Notes under the pieces: model-generated
What the model was told of the DNA's origin: nothing
The model's input: only the letters and a program-made list of their open reading frames with translations
The model's database searches: none
DNA from: a virus
Reading direction: 5' to 3' (one strand)
Virus record (IMG/VR): IMGVR_UViG_3300020438_000333
Span: 1-21,202 of that record
DNA length: 21,202 nt
Made by a program: the position numbers and the translations under genes
In this document: in pieces, positions 1-5,897 of the stretch
Position numbering within the stretch: the stretch's first letter is position 1
Layout of the letters: every line of letters starts with the position of its first letter

Positions 1-233
1 TTATCTTGAATCACTCGATTCTTTGGTGATAACATACTACGCTCAAGTCGTAATTGCCAACCCTCTTGAAGATCATTCTCGGCAATCACGGCAAAACCAA
101 AACATCCTGGTGTTGGCATCATAAAAAGACCATGCTTTTCTGCTTCTTGACTATTGGCGAAACCTCTTGCGCTGATCGTCCAGTCTTTACCGTCAGAACC
201 AGTCCCGAAGTATGCACAGATGAAGTCTCGCAT
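1..233 (-). CDS. Partial hypothetical protein, 3' end beyond window
   Basis: An open frame starts at ATG 233 and runs off the left edge after 77 complete codons with no stop. The protein begins MRDFICAYFGTGSDGKDW and contains a Gly/Phe-rich stretch (MMPTPGCFGFAVIAEND). I do not recognise the family. The frame is supported by sensible composition, by lying just downstream of a promoter-like sequence (258-286), and by being on the same strand as every other gene here. No strong Shine-Dalgarno sequence precedes the start; the nearest purine run is AAAGAAA. Product function is unknown. The true length cannot be seen. Confidence 0.6.
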   Translation of the reverse strand, partial: MRDFICAYFGTGSDGKDWTISARGFANSQEAEKHGLFMMPTPGCFGFAVIAENDLQEGWQLRLERSMLSPKNRVIQD

Positions 234-257
234 TGAATCCGTTTCTTTGACTCTTAT

Positions 258-286
258 AGTATTGCAGATTTTGAGGCATTTGGCAA
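258..286 (-). promoter_or_regulatory. Sigma70-like promoter upstream of the left-edge gene
   Basis: On the minus strand the -35 is TTGCCA (281-286) and the -10 is AATACT (258-263), with a 17-bp spacer. The -10 matches only four of six consensus bases, but an overlapping TACTAT adds support. The position relative to the upstream inverted repeat (297-312) matches two other promoters in this window. Confidence 0.5.
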
Positions 287-296
287 GGGGTTTTAG

Positions 297-312
297 CCAG
301 TTCCCCAACTGG
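297..312 (-). repeat. Inverted repeat CCAGTT-N4-AACTGG upstream of a promoter (copy 1)
   Basis: CCAGTTCCCCAACTGG is a perfect 6-bp inverted repeat with a 4-base centre. It ends 10 bases from the -35 hexamer of the promoter at 258-286. Similar elements with nearly the same spacing occur at 2013-2028 and 3413-3428. No T-run follows, so it is not a typical terminator. An operator or upstream promoter element is an inference. Confidence 0.6.
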
Positions 313-390
313 TTTGATTAAATTGGTGGTATGCTGTCACCTTGTTGCGGATCTACCTTGAGAACCCTTACCACCACAGAAGCAAAGACC

Positions 391-459
391 TGTTTTTTCC
401 ATATTTTTGTCTGTAAGGTGTGATTGGTCATGCCTACAGTTCCCGATATGGAAAAAACA
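391..459. repeat. 14-bp perfect inverted repeat with nested stem
   Basis: TGTTTTTTCCATAT (391-404) is exactly complementary to 446-459 (ATATGGAAAAAACA). The 41-base loop contains a shorter imperfect pair, CTGTAAGG near 410-418 against CCTACAG near 434-440, so the region could fold into a long two-part hairpin. It lies 11 bases beyond the 3' end of tRNA-Asp. It may be a processing or termination structure for the tRNA transcript; this is inference. Confidence 0.55.
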
Positions 460-470
460 CTAATTAACAA

Positions 471-544
471 CGGGACCGACGAGATTTGAACTCGCAACTT
501 CCGCCGTGACAGGGCGGTGCTCTAACCGATTGAACTACGGTCCC
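471..544 (-). tRNA. tRNA-Asp (GTC)
   Basis: A complete 74-nt cloverleaf reads on the minus strand. The acceptor GGGACCG pairs with CGGTCCC, the D stem is GTTC/GAGC, and the anticodon stem CCGCC/GGCGG closes the loop CTGTCAC with anticodon GTC. The T arm is GCGAG-TTCAAAT-CTCGT. Discriminator base is G, the normal Asp identity base. No CCA is encoded. It lies 5 bases downstream of the stop of the 96-residue gene, so it is probably cotranscribed with it. Confidence 0.96.
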
Positions 545-549
545 AGAGC

Positions 550-840
550 TTATACAAAGAATGCCTCTAATCCTTTATATTGAATTGGCATTGATGAATA
601 TGGCCGTGTGTCATCAACATCAACAATGGCACCTACTTTTTTACAGTTGATTGGTGAATGATACTGTCGCTTCTTGGTATTGTAGAATCCCCAGATACAA
701 CGAATGTCATCACCACCATTGTAAACAAACCCAGGATTACATACAGTCCAGATTGCAACAACATTACTTTTAAACTGTACCGTTTCATATCGGTATCCTG
801 TTGGTGGTTCATGTGGGAAATCAATTGGAAGTTCAATCAT
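550..840 (-). CDS. Hypothetical protein, 96 aa
   Basis: The frame reads [17 protein letters not shown] to the C-terminal LEAFFV. ATG 840 was chosen over an in-frame TTG at 855 because it overlaps the upstream gene's stop by 8 bases and has a purine-rich GTGAAAAGA just ahead. The protein has no signal peptide or membrane segment. It shows a [20 protein letters not shown] stretch rich in aromatic residues and two Cys, which suggests a small beta-rich fold. I do not recognise a family and assign no function. The neighbours are a 50-residue gene upstream and tRNA-Asp downstream, so all three probably share one transcript. Confidence 0.75.
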   Translation of the reverse strand: MIELPIDFPHEPPTGYRYETVQFKSNVVAIWTVCNPGFVYNGGDDIRCIWGFYNTKKRQYHSPINCKKVGAIVDVDDTRPYSSMPIQYKGLEAFFV

Positions 841-985
841 TCTTTTCACTATCAAGTATGTTTTTCACAAACTGTAAATTGTAATTGGGTTGCATTAACT
901 CTTGGAGAATTGATTCTTCATCACCATTCCAAAAGTCTTCCCAATCTTTAGGGTCAGTGGTATCTTGAATGTTTGTGTTGATCAT
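833..985 (-). CDS. Small acidic hypothetical protein, 50 aa
   Basis: ATG 985 opens a 50-codon frame, beginning MINTNIQDTTDPKDWEDFW and ending DSEKND with a TGA stop. It is strongly acidic and rich in Asp, Glu and Trp, with no membrane segment. Its last 8 bases overlap the start of the 96-residue gene, the same coupling seen throughout this window, which supports that it is real despite its length. No clear Shine-Dalgarno sequence is present; a TATACT -10-like box lies 27 bases upstream. Family and function are not recognised. Confidence 0.6.
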   Translation of the reverse strand: MINTNIQDTTDPKDWEDFWNGDEESILQELMQPNYNLQFVKNILDSEKND

Positions 986-1011
986 AACAAAGGGATTCGT
1001 TGAATAGAACT

Positions 1012-1040
1012 AGTATAGCACCTTACAGGCGCTTCTGATG
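1012..1040 (-). promoter_or_regulatory. Possible weak promoter for the 50-aa and 96-aa genes
   Basis: TATACT (1012-1017, minus strand) is a good -10 box in the 72-base gap between two genes. At 17 bases the -35 position reads CATCAG (1035-1040), which is poor. If used, it would need an activator or an alternative -35. Confidence 0.3.
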
Positions 1041-1057
1041 GCAGCCAGGCTAGTTTA

Positions 1058-1951
1058 TTAGTTTGCCCACCGCTTGCGTTGATTGAAGTTTGCAGCACTG
1101 AAGATCTCACGGTCTACAAGTTTAATCATGTCACCATAATCATTTGAGATAATGAAACCTTCCTGCTTGATTTCCAGACGATTGATATACGATCTTGGAG
1201 CATCACTGATGATCAAAGAGTCCATCAGATCTTCCTTCATTTCAATCACCATCATATACAGATTGGCAAGATACTTACAACCAAAGATCTCAGTAAGTAA
1301 TGCATCGTTGATCTCTTTACCTTCCCTGATGAATGCATTGATGATCTGTTTGCAGACCTTTGCAGTCTTCTCATCAAGAAAATTGACAACATCTCTGTTG
1401 ATGTTGGGTGCCGAAATACCCTCTGGTTTGATACGATCAACACAAGGCTGGACCCACTTGATCTTAGGATGATTGTCAAAGAGTTGCAACAATGGGAATG
1501 CAGTCATCTCTCTAAGATCATTTTGCTCATCCATGTCAAAGTAGAAAGTATGAGGAGCAATGATGATCTTTTGAGTTACAAACTCATTGAAAACATAGGT
1601 GATAGTATTTTGACCGAACTTGGTGCCATTACCCCAACCAATGAAATCACCTTGATAGACTTGATTCACCCGTGGAAGATACTTGAAGCAGGCATGAAGA
1701 ATCTCTGCCACTTCATCATCATAGAATTGATCAATCTCATCGTGAGAGTGAGCAACACGGATCTTTTTCTTGTTGAACACAGCTTTGGTGCCAACAAAGA
1801 ATGTACCAGTTGCAGGATCAGTTCCCCATACGATTGCAGGAGAACCATCCATCTTCACAGAAATGTGAGTAGGATCGTAAATAAGGTCAATAGCAGACAG
1901 ATCACCAGTCAGAATAGAGTCTTCGATGTGTTCGATGTGCTTGTTCTGCAT
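1058..1951 (-). CDS. Ligase-like nucleotidyltransferase (phage DUF6267-type), 297 aa
   Basis: This 297-residue protein carries motifs of the covalent nucleotidyltransferase (ATP-dependent DNA/RNA ligase) superfamily. Motif I is KMDGSP at residues 33-38, with Lys33 the expected adenylated residue. GDFIGWG at 101-107 is motif III-like. EGFII at 264-268 followed by IKLVD at 276-280 fits motifs IV and V. Such proteins occur in T4-like cyanophages as conserved genes of unknown substrate, and I recall them grouped as DUF6267. There is no obvious OB-fold after motif V, so it appears to be a nucleotidyltransferase core only, or a minimal ligase. The start has a good AAAGGA ribosome site five bases upstream and a strong promoter at 1974-2002. 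Whether it seals RNA, DNA or modifies something else is unknown. Confidence 0.75.
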   Translation of the reverse strand: MQNKHIEHIEDSILTGDLSAIDLIYDPTHISVKMDGSPAIVWGTDPATGTFFVGTKAVFNKKKIRVAHSHDEIDQFYDDEVAEILHACFKYLPRVNQVYQGDFIGWGNGTKFGQNTITYVFNEFVTQKIIIAPHTFYFDMDEQNDLREMTAFPLLQLFDNHPKIKWVQPCVDRIKPEGISAPNINRDVVNFLDEKTAKVCKQIINAFIREGKEINDALLTEIFGCKYLANLYMMVIEMKEDLMDSLIISDAPRSYINRLEIKQEGFIISNDYGDMIKLVDREIFSAANFNQRKRWAN

Positions 1952-1973
1952 TGAGTCCTTTGGTTACTTGGCT

Positions 1974-2002
1974 AATATACACGGGATAGGGGCCCTCGTC
2001 AA
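1974..2002 (-). promoter_or_regulatory. Strong sigma70-like promoter for the nucleotidyltransferase gene
   Basis: -35 TTGACG (1997-2002), 17-bp spacer, -10 TATATT (1974-1979) on the minus strand. The -35 contains the TGA stop (1999-2001) of the preceding 100-residue gene. The bases from the -10 into the transcript (TATATTAGCCAAGT) are identical to those at the promoter at 8768-8796. Confidence 0.85.
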
Positions 2003-2301
2003 GGGGTTTCGTCCAGTTCGGGAATTGGCCGATGACCTAGAATGGCCTCTAGTGCCGACACGGCATGATCTTTTCTTTTACCGTGATAATCTATAAGATC
2101 TTGAACACAAGCACGAAGATCCGCATAGAATACATCAACACTTTCTGGTTCACCATTTACTCTACCTTCGTTGAGATACTCATCGATAGATTCTGCTAAA
2201 CGTGATTTACGCTGATCCGCAAAAGAAAGGTTTTGATATTGATACGGAGAATTTTCAAAACCGCTGTTGTATGGACTATTCATGGTAGAAGTAGAAATCA
2301 T
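1999..2301 (-). CDS. Conserved cyanophage-type hypothetical protein, 100 aa
   Basis: The 100-residue frame begins MISTSTMNSPYNSGFENSPY and ends ILGHRPIPELDETP. The first ATG is chosen because it forms an ATGA overlap with the stop of the upstream 46-residue gene. The sequence from about residue 30 to 95 is predicted helical and charged, with a YADLRACVQDLIDYHGKRK segment followed by a HRP tail. I recall this arrangement from small conserved genes of T4-like cyanophages, but have no function for it. The last codons overlap the -35 box and upstream inverted repeat of the next promoter. Confidence 0.7.
   Translation of the reverse strand: MISTSTMNSPYNSGFENSPYQYQNLSFADQRKSRLAESIDEYLNEGRVNGEPESVDVFYADLRACVQDLIDYHGKRKDHAVSALEAILGHRPIPELDETP
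2013..2028 (-). repeat. Inverted repeat CCAGTT-N4-AATTGG upstream of a promoter (copy 2)
   Basis: CCAGTTCGGGAATTGG, a 6-bp inverted repeat with one G-T position, ends 10 bases from the -35 at 1997-2002. The flanking CAAGGGGTTT is also shared with copy 1. It lies inside the 3' end of the 100-residue gene, so the bases both encode protein and form the element. Confidence 0.6.
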
Positions 2302-2438
2302 GATTTACAGAAAGGCATATACATATCAGATTGATGTGTATGTTGATCTGGTACAAGACCTGGAATGAATGGATGACCAAACTCCCAAACAATAGTGGCA
2401 ACAAAGCCGACTATGATAAACTTGATTGTGTTGTTCAT
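2298..2438 (-). CDS. Small single-span membrane peptide, 46 aa
   Basis: ATG 2438 opens a 46-codon frame that overlaps both neighbours by ATGA. Residues about 5-18 (IKFIIVGFVATIVW) form one hydrophobic span. The remainder is polar with several His and Met (DQHTHQSDMYMPFCKS). The tight coupling on both sides argues that it is translated. It probably sits in the host inner membrane with the tail on one face; function is unknown. A second 46-residue peptide of the same design is at 5017-5157. Confidence 0.65.
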   Translation of the reverse strand: MNNTIKFIIVGFVATIVWEFGHPFIPGLVPDQHTHQSDMYMPFCKS

Positions 2439-2962
2439 TTGACTAAGAATTGTTTCTCATAATTTAGCAAGTCTTGAGGAGCAAGATCCCCAACATCACC
2501 ATCATATTCTACAGCATTTTTGTATTGTTGACCAACCTTTTCATACAGTTTAATACTCAGATGCTTGTACTTTAGATTAGTGGGAACATAAACTTTGTAT
2601 TCCACACTATCATTGTCTGTCAGCATACTTAACCGTTTGTTTTCAGACTTGGTGACACATACTGTGGTTCTTGCTAGGTTGAATAGATTCTCAAAGTTTT
2701 CATAATCTTCCAGATATATGTTTGGATTGTCCATAATCATTCTGGCGATGAATTGTGGAGACAAACAATGGTCATCTGTACGCTCTTTTGAGTCATTCAT
2801 TGCTGCTTCACTGACTAACCCAGTGCGATTGTATCCTGAACAGAATACAAGATCATAGTAAATGCGCGTGATTGGACGAAAATAGTCGGGATCATTCCAT
2901 AGCTCCGCGTTGGCACGAAGTGCATTGAAAGCAGTGCGGCAATAAACTCTCCAATCCTTCAT
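2435..2962 (-). CDS. Conserved hypothetical protein, 175 aa
   Basis: The start is placed at ATG 2962 (MKDWRVYCRTAFNALRANAE), two bases after the upstream gene's stop. An in-frame ATG at 3013 would lie inside the upstream gene and is less likely. The protein is soluble, with a motif DDHCLSPQFIARMIMDNP near residues 62-79 and a C-terminal half with a KVYVPTNLKYKHLSIKLY stretch. The His/Cys positions could suggest a nuclease-like or metal site, but no known motif is complete. I recognise it only as the kind of conserved protein found in T4-like cyanophages. It is translationally coupled to the membrane peptide downstream by ATGA. Confidence 0.7.
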   Translation of the reverse strand: MKDWRVYCRTAFNALRANAELWNDPDYFRPITRIYYDLVFCSGYNRTGLVSEAAMNDSKERTDDHCLSPQFIARMIMDNPNIYLEDYENFENLFNLARTTVCVTKSENKRLSMLTDNDSVEYKVYVPTNLKYKHLSIKLYEKVGQQYKNAVEYDGDVGDLAPQDLLNYEKQFLVK

Positions 2963-2964
2963 GA

Positions 2965-3345
2965 TCAAGCACCCTGATAGTATGCATTGCGGTAGAGATA
3001 ACCACCATGCCATGTTGCATTTTCAAGCACAAACTCACGCTCTTCAATGATGAGTAGGTTGAAACGAACACCTTTAGCTGGTGCTTTGATTGATGCTGGT
3101 TTGTAAACCTCACCAGTCTTCTTATCAATGAATGCATGAATTGAATCACGCTTGCCATTGATAGTCATGAAGATCTTGTGATACTTACGACCCATGGAAT
3201 CAAGATAGAAACCATAGTTGCTACCAGTTTGTGGTGCATCCTGTGTGAGTGCATCACAAAGCATCAGGCAATACTTAGTGACATTCAGTTGAATGGTGTT
3301 CCGAGCGTCCATCTGAGCAGTGTGTTGTGCTAGTGTTGCAGTCAT
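2965..3345 (-). CDS. Conserved phage hypothetical protein, 126 aa
   Basis: This 126-residue protein contains the segment HAFIDKKTGEVYKPASIKAP (about residues 70-89) followed by KGVRFNLL. I recall that pattern from small conserved proteins of many T4-like and other tailed phages with no assigned function. There is no membrane segment. ATG 3345 is the first gene of a short operon (this gene, the 175-residue gene, the membrane peptide and the 100-residue gene) driven by the promoter at 3375-3403. The ribosome site GAGAGGGATGA lies somewhat far upstream of the start. Confidence 0.75.
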   Translation of the reverse strand: MTATLAQHTAQMDARNTIQLNVTKYCLMLCDALTQDAPQTGSNYGFYLDSMGRKYHKIFMTINGKRDSIHAFIDKKTGEVYKPASIKAPAKGVRFNLLIIEEREFVLENATWHGGYLYRNAYYQGA

Positions 3346-3374
3346 GTAGTGGGGTCATCCCTCTCAACATGGCC

Positions 3375-3403
3375 AATATACATCGGATCGGTGCCTATGG
3401 CAA
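3375..3403 (-). promoter_or_regulatory. Sigma70-like promoter for the four-gene operon 3345-1999
   Basis: -35 TTGCCA (3398-3403), 17-bp spacer, -10 TATATT (3375-3380), minus strand. Downstream bases TATATTGGCCATGT closely resemble the promoters at 1974-2002 and 8768-8796. Confidence 0.8.
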
Positions 3404-3412
3404 GCGATCAGA

Positions 3413-3428
3413 CCAGTTCACGAATTGG
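3413..3428 (-). repeat. Inverted repeat CCAGTT-N4-AATTGG upstream of a promoter (copy 3)
   Basis: CCAGTTCACGAATTGG begins 10 bases beyond the -35 at 3398-3403 and overlaps the last codons and stop of the 120-residue basic protein gene. This matches copies 1 and 2 in arm sequence and spacing. Confidence 0.6.
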
Positions 3429-3780
3429 TTTTCTTGCGGCGGGCCCTCTTGACAGGTGCTTTAGCCTTTGTTGTCGTTTTCTTTGCAACAGATGGAGTCT
3501 TGATCGTTTCTGCCTTTTTCGCTATGGGTTTTTTGGTTTTTGTTACTTTTGAGGCTGATACCTTGCGTTTGGGTTTCTCTTCTGGTTTTAACTCTGGATA
3601 TCTATAACGAACATCAACTTTTAGACGTGGTTTCTTTACTTTATCGTATTGTTTCTGCATGTGCTCATGACATTCAAACCATGCCACCTTTGTTGTCTTT
3701 CCCTCTGTCCAGTCCATACGAATAGGGAATGTTTCATATGGAAACAGTTCATTCAATTTCTCTTTTGAAAACTTTGGCAT
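3418..3780 (-). CDS. Conserved hypothetical protein with Lys-rich C-terminal tail, 120 aa
   Basis: The first half (MPKFSKEKLNELFPYETFPI, then a WFECHEHMQKQY segment) is a compact conserved domain of a type I recall in T4-like cyanophages. From about residue 68 on, the protein becomes an Ala/Lys/Pro/Thr-rich basic tail ending RRKKTNS. Such tails resemble histone H1-like or bacterial nucleoid-associated tails, so nucleic-acid binding is plausible but inferred. The start overlaps the stop of the upstream oxygenase gene as TGATG, which fixes it. The gene is the last in the chain beginning with the helicase. Confidence 0.7.
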   Translation of the reverse strand: MPKFSKEKLNELFPYETFPIRMDWTEGKTTKVAWFECHEHMQKQYDKVKKPRLKVDVRYRYPELKPEEKPKRKVSASKVTKTKKPIAKKAETIKTPSVAKKTTTKAKAPVKRARRKKTNS

Positions 3781-4445
3781 CAGATATATTTCCTTCTAAT
3801 CTTATATGCTTTCTCACGAAAATGTGTGGTGAGATCTGCATCAAATTTTGTCAGATCATCAACAGAGCATGGTGTATCATGTTCATGTCTTTTAGACATC
3901 ATAGTATAGTACCTACACTTCTGCAATTCTTCTAAATCAGGAATCCATGATTTGGTCCAATAAACAATAGCATCTCTGGTTCCAGATGTTACATCGGAAA
4001 CCATATGTGATGTTCCAGTGTCATACGTCACACCCCAACCAGCTTGTAACTTCAATCTTTCTTCTTTACCTTTCTTGAATAGACATAACTCACCACCTTC
4101 ATATTTGGATGGATCGTTTAGAAAAATTGTGGTACTAAAATGACCATTCTTCCAAAAATCATAATGACATCTATAGTAACCCCCAGTTTCTGTTCTTGTT
4201 ACCATAGGATCATTAGTTGATTTTGCAAATGTAAAATCAATAAATTCTTCATTCTTATCCATACCCTCGTATAATATGGAATTATCAGAGAGACTTGTTT
4301 GTAAATTCTTTTTTACATCATGTCCATCACACCATGGATGTGGTGTATATGATTCTAATCCATCTTCCCATGTTGAATTCAAGAGATCTATTTTAATTCT
4401 CTTTAAAGTTTCTTCATCGAAGAACTTACTGATCAAATAATCCAT
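3780..4445 (-). CDS. 2OG-Fe(II) oxygenase, PKHD hydroxylase-like (PiuC/YbiX type), 221 aa
   Basis: A 2-oxoglutarate and iron-dependent dioxygenase of the prolyl 4-hydroxylase-like group. The metal triad is visible: His94-X-Asp96 in CHYDFW and a distal His147 in GTSHMVSDV. Arg157 ten residues on is the likely 2OG-carboxylate ligand. GGELCLF (118-124) is the typical strand between them. Length and motif order fit PKHD-type hydroxylases such as YbiX/PiuC (about 225 residues). The substrate is unknown; phage members of the family are proposed to hydroxylate proteins or act in nucleic acid modification. The gene is coupled on both sides by 1-3 base overlaps (TAATG from upstream, TGATG to downstream). 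Confidence 0.88.
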   Translation of the reverse strand: MDYLISKFFDEETLKRIKIDLLNSTWEDGLESYTPHPWCDGHDVKKNLQTSLSDNSILYEGMDKNEEFIDFTFAKSTNDPMVTRTETGGYYRCHYDFWKNGHFSTTIFLNDPSKYEGGELCLFKKGKEERLKLQAGWGVTYDTGTSHMVSDVTSGTRDAIVYWTKSWIPDLEELQKCRYYTMMSKRHEHDTPCSVDDLTKFDADLTTHFREKAYKIRRKYI

Positions 4446-5002
4446 TAATTAAACCACGAAACTACAGAATATCTTTCACCAGATAAAACAGGAGTAATCT
4501 GATGTGGATATGTAAAACATGAAGGAAAGACACATACTGTTCCTTTCTTCAATTTTTGTGTATGTTTTCCATTAAAAAATTTAAGTTCACCACCAGTAAA
4601 GTCATCATTTAATTGTAGGATAACAGAAACTATTCGATGATTTTCTGATCCAGCATCTATGTGTTGAGAATACTTCCCACCTTCTAGATATTTCAATAGA
4701 AAATATCCCTCGTCTCTTTTACAACTAAAGAATGGAAATTTTTCTGAATATCTTTGTACAGCATCACAAAAAACATTGTACAAAGTCTCATCAATATTTT
4801 TTTCCGATTGATGTTCACTAATATGAATAGTATAGCATACTCTAGACTTAGATCTCTCTTTAGTTAATGTAGATCCGTTAGTGACAGCTTCTATCCATTT
4901 ATCACTATTATTATATCTTTCTAATATTTCGTCACATGTGAATTCATCTAACATATTATCGAAAGAAACAATATAGTCTCTTAAATCAAAATTGGTTTCC
5001 AT
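4445..5002 (-). CDS. 2OG-Fe(II) oxygenase, prolyl 4-hydroxylase-like, 185 aa
   Basis: A second 2OG-Fe(II) dioxygenase, clearly different from its neighbours. The triad is His114-X-Asp116 in SQHIDAG and His167 in YPHQITPV, with Arg177 in GERYSVVSWF as the expected 2OG ligand. The FTGGELKFF strand (135-143) sits between them. This layout matches the compact P4H-like oxygenases common in T4-like cyanophages. Soluble, no signal peptide. ATG 5002 lies 14 bases after the stop of the small membrane peptide; no clear Shine-Dalgarno sequence is seen. Its stop overlaps the next oxygenase start as TAATG. Substrate unknown. Confidence 0.88.
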   Translation of the reverse strand: METNFDLRDYIVSFDNMLDEFTCDEILERYNNSDKWIEAVTNGSTLTKERSKSRVCYTIHISEHQSEKNIDETLYNVFCDAVQRYSEKFPFFSCKRDEGYFLLKYLEGGKYSQHIDAGSENHRIVSVILQLNDDFTGGELKFFNGKHTQKLKKGTVCVFPSCFTYPHQITPVLSGERYSVVSWFN

Positions 5003-5016
5003 GACAAATTATATTA

Positions 5017-5157
5017 TTAGTGAGAGTGAATAACTCCGTTTGAATGTACGTGTGGAACTAAACTATTATACACATGCATTTGTCCATGTTGAATACCAGC
5101 GCCAAGCAAAGCTCCAACAACAAATAATGGTGCAAGTCTTAAAATTCTCAATGCCAT
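5017..5157 (-). CDS. Small single-span membrane peptide with His-rich tail, 46 aa
   Basis: ATG 5157 opens a 46-codon frame. MALRILRLAPLFVVGALLGA gives a basic N-terminus and a hydrophobic span, which could be a membrane anchor or signal peptide. The tail (IQHGQMHVYNSLVPHVHS, ending IHSH) carries seven His. It lies between two oxygenase genes, with a TAAATA late-type box 27 bases upstream. Metal binding by the tail is a reasonable inference but unproven. It shares size and layout with the peptide at 2298-2438, although sequence identity is low. Confidence 0.65.
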   Translation of the reverse strand: MALRILRLAPLFVVGALLGAGIQHGQMHVYNSLVPHVHSNGVIHSH

Positions 5158-5176
5158 TTGTATAAGGATTTGTTAA

Positions 5177-5195
5177 CCATGATTATTTATCATGG
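5177..5195 (-). promoter_or_regulatory. GATAAATA late-type promoter box inside a palindrome
   Basis: On the minus strand GATAAATA (5191-5184) resembles the T4 late promoter TATAAATA. It sits in CCATGAT-N5-ATCATGG, a perfect 7-bp inverted repeat (5177-5183 with 5189-5195). The ATG of the His-rich peptide is 27 bases downstream. It overlaps the TGA stop of the upstream oxygenase gene. Confidence 0.4.
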
Positions 5196-5897
5196 AGTAT
5201 TGTCACTATGAATCCAACCAGTGCAGATATATTTTGTCTCAGATTTTGGAGGATACCCTCTATGAGAATATGTCCAAGTAGCTGGGAATATTAAAAGTGA
5301 ACCCTGCTTTGGTTGTATTTTTGTACCATCAATGAATTGAGTGTATCCATCTTCATGAATATCATTCAGATACCAAATAAAGGTCAAAAATCTACATCTA
5401 TCTTTATTAGGTCCAATAGAGAAATCATTATGCCAGACATAAAATTCTCCTGGTTTAGTTCTTTGAATTTGATAACCACAATCTTTGAAATGCCTTGAAA
5501 CAGCAGAGATATTATAGTATTGAACAAATTCTCCAACGTAAGAGTTAATTTTTGGTGTCAAAGTTTTATGAAAAACTGTATCCTCTGCCTTCCAATGTTC
5601 TTTGTCAGTAATAGTAAGATCTGTAGATCTTTTAGTGTCACCCCATACACCAGAAGAAACTTCACCCTGATACTTATAAGGATCTTCTTCAAACTTTTCG
5701 ATGCAATGCTCACAAAATTCTGGAGTCAATGCATTGGGATATACTTTGATGAGATCCTGAAATGTTTTATTTGGTTCAAATGGATCATGATTTATATCCA
5801 ATTCAAATAGTGATCTGTTAATTTTCTCACCCTTACTGGATACATCATTTTCAGAATCAGGAACGTGGCTGTATTTTTCTTTGTCTTTTTCCATCAT
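5190..5897 (-). CDS. 2OG-Fe(II) oxygenase with extended N-terminus, 235 aa
   Basis: A third, divergent 2OG-Fe(II) oxygenase. His156-X-Asp158 in VWHNDFS and His212 in YSHRGYPP supply the metal triad; the position usually held by the 2OG-binding Arg reads Lys222 in SETKYICTGW. The first ~45 residues are charged and low in complexity, absent from the two neighbours. This subgroup is common in marine T4-like phages. The start at ATG 5897 forms an ATGA overlap with the deaminase gene stop; a second ATG follows immediately at 5894. Substrate unknown. Confidence 0.86.
   Translation of the reverse strand: MMEKDKEKYSHVPDSENDVSSKGEKINRSLFELDINHDPFEPNKTFQDLIKVYPNALTPEFCEHCIEKFEEDPYKYQGEVSSGVWGDTKRSTDLTITDKEHWKAEDTVFHKTLTPKINSYVGEFVQYYNISAVSRHFKDCGYQIQRTKPGEFYVWHNDFSIGPNKDRCRFLTFIWYLNDIHEDGYTQFIDGTKIQPKQGSLLIFPATWTYSHRGYPPKSETKYICTGWIHSDNTP

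Noticed and set aside
261-274. Walker A ATPase motif in the ParB-like protein (residues 264-270 of that protein, CSGAGNNKS)
   Set aside because: The glycine spacing does not fit GxxxxGK[S/T], and no Walker B was found; the coordinates here are residue numbers because the segment is only a protein motif.
337-402. 21-codon frame as a confident gene
   Set aside because: No ribosome site or coupling is visible, and the start lies in a strong inverted repeat; kept only as a finding.
2963-3013. N-terminal extension of the 175-residue gene to 3013
   Set aside because: It would overlap the upstream gene by 49 bases; ATG 2962 sits two bases after that gene's stop, as is usual here.
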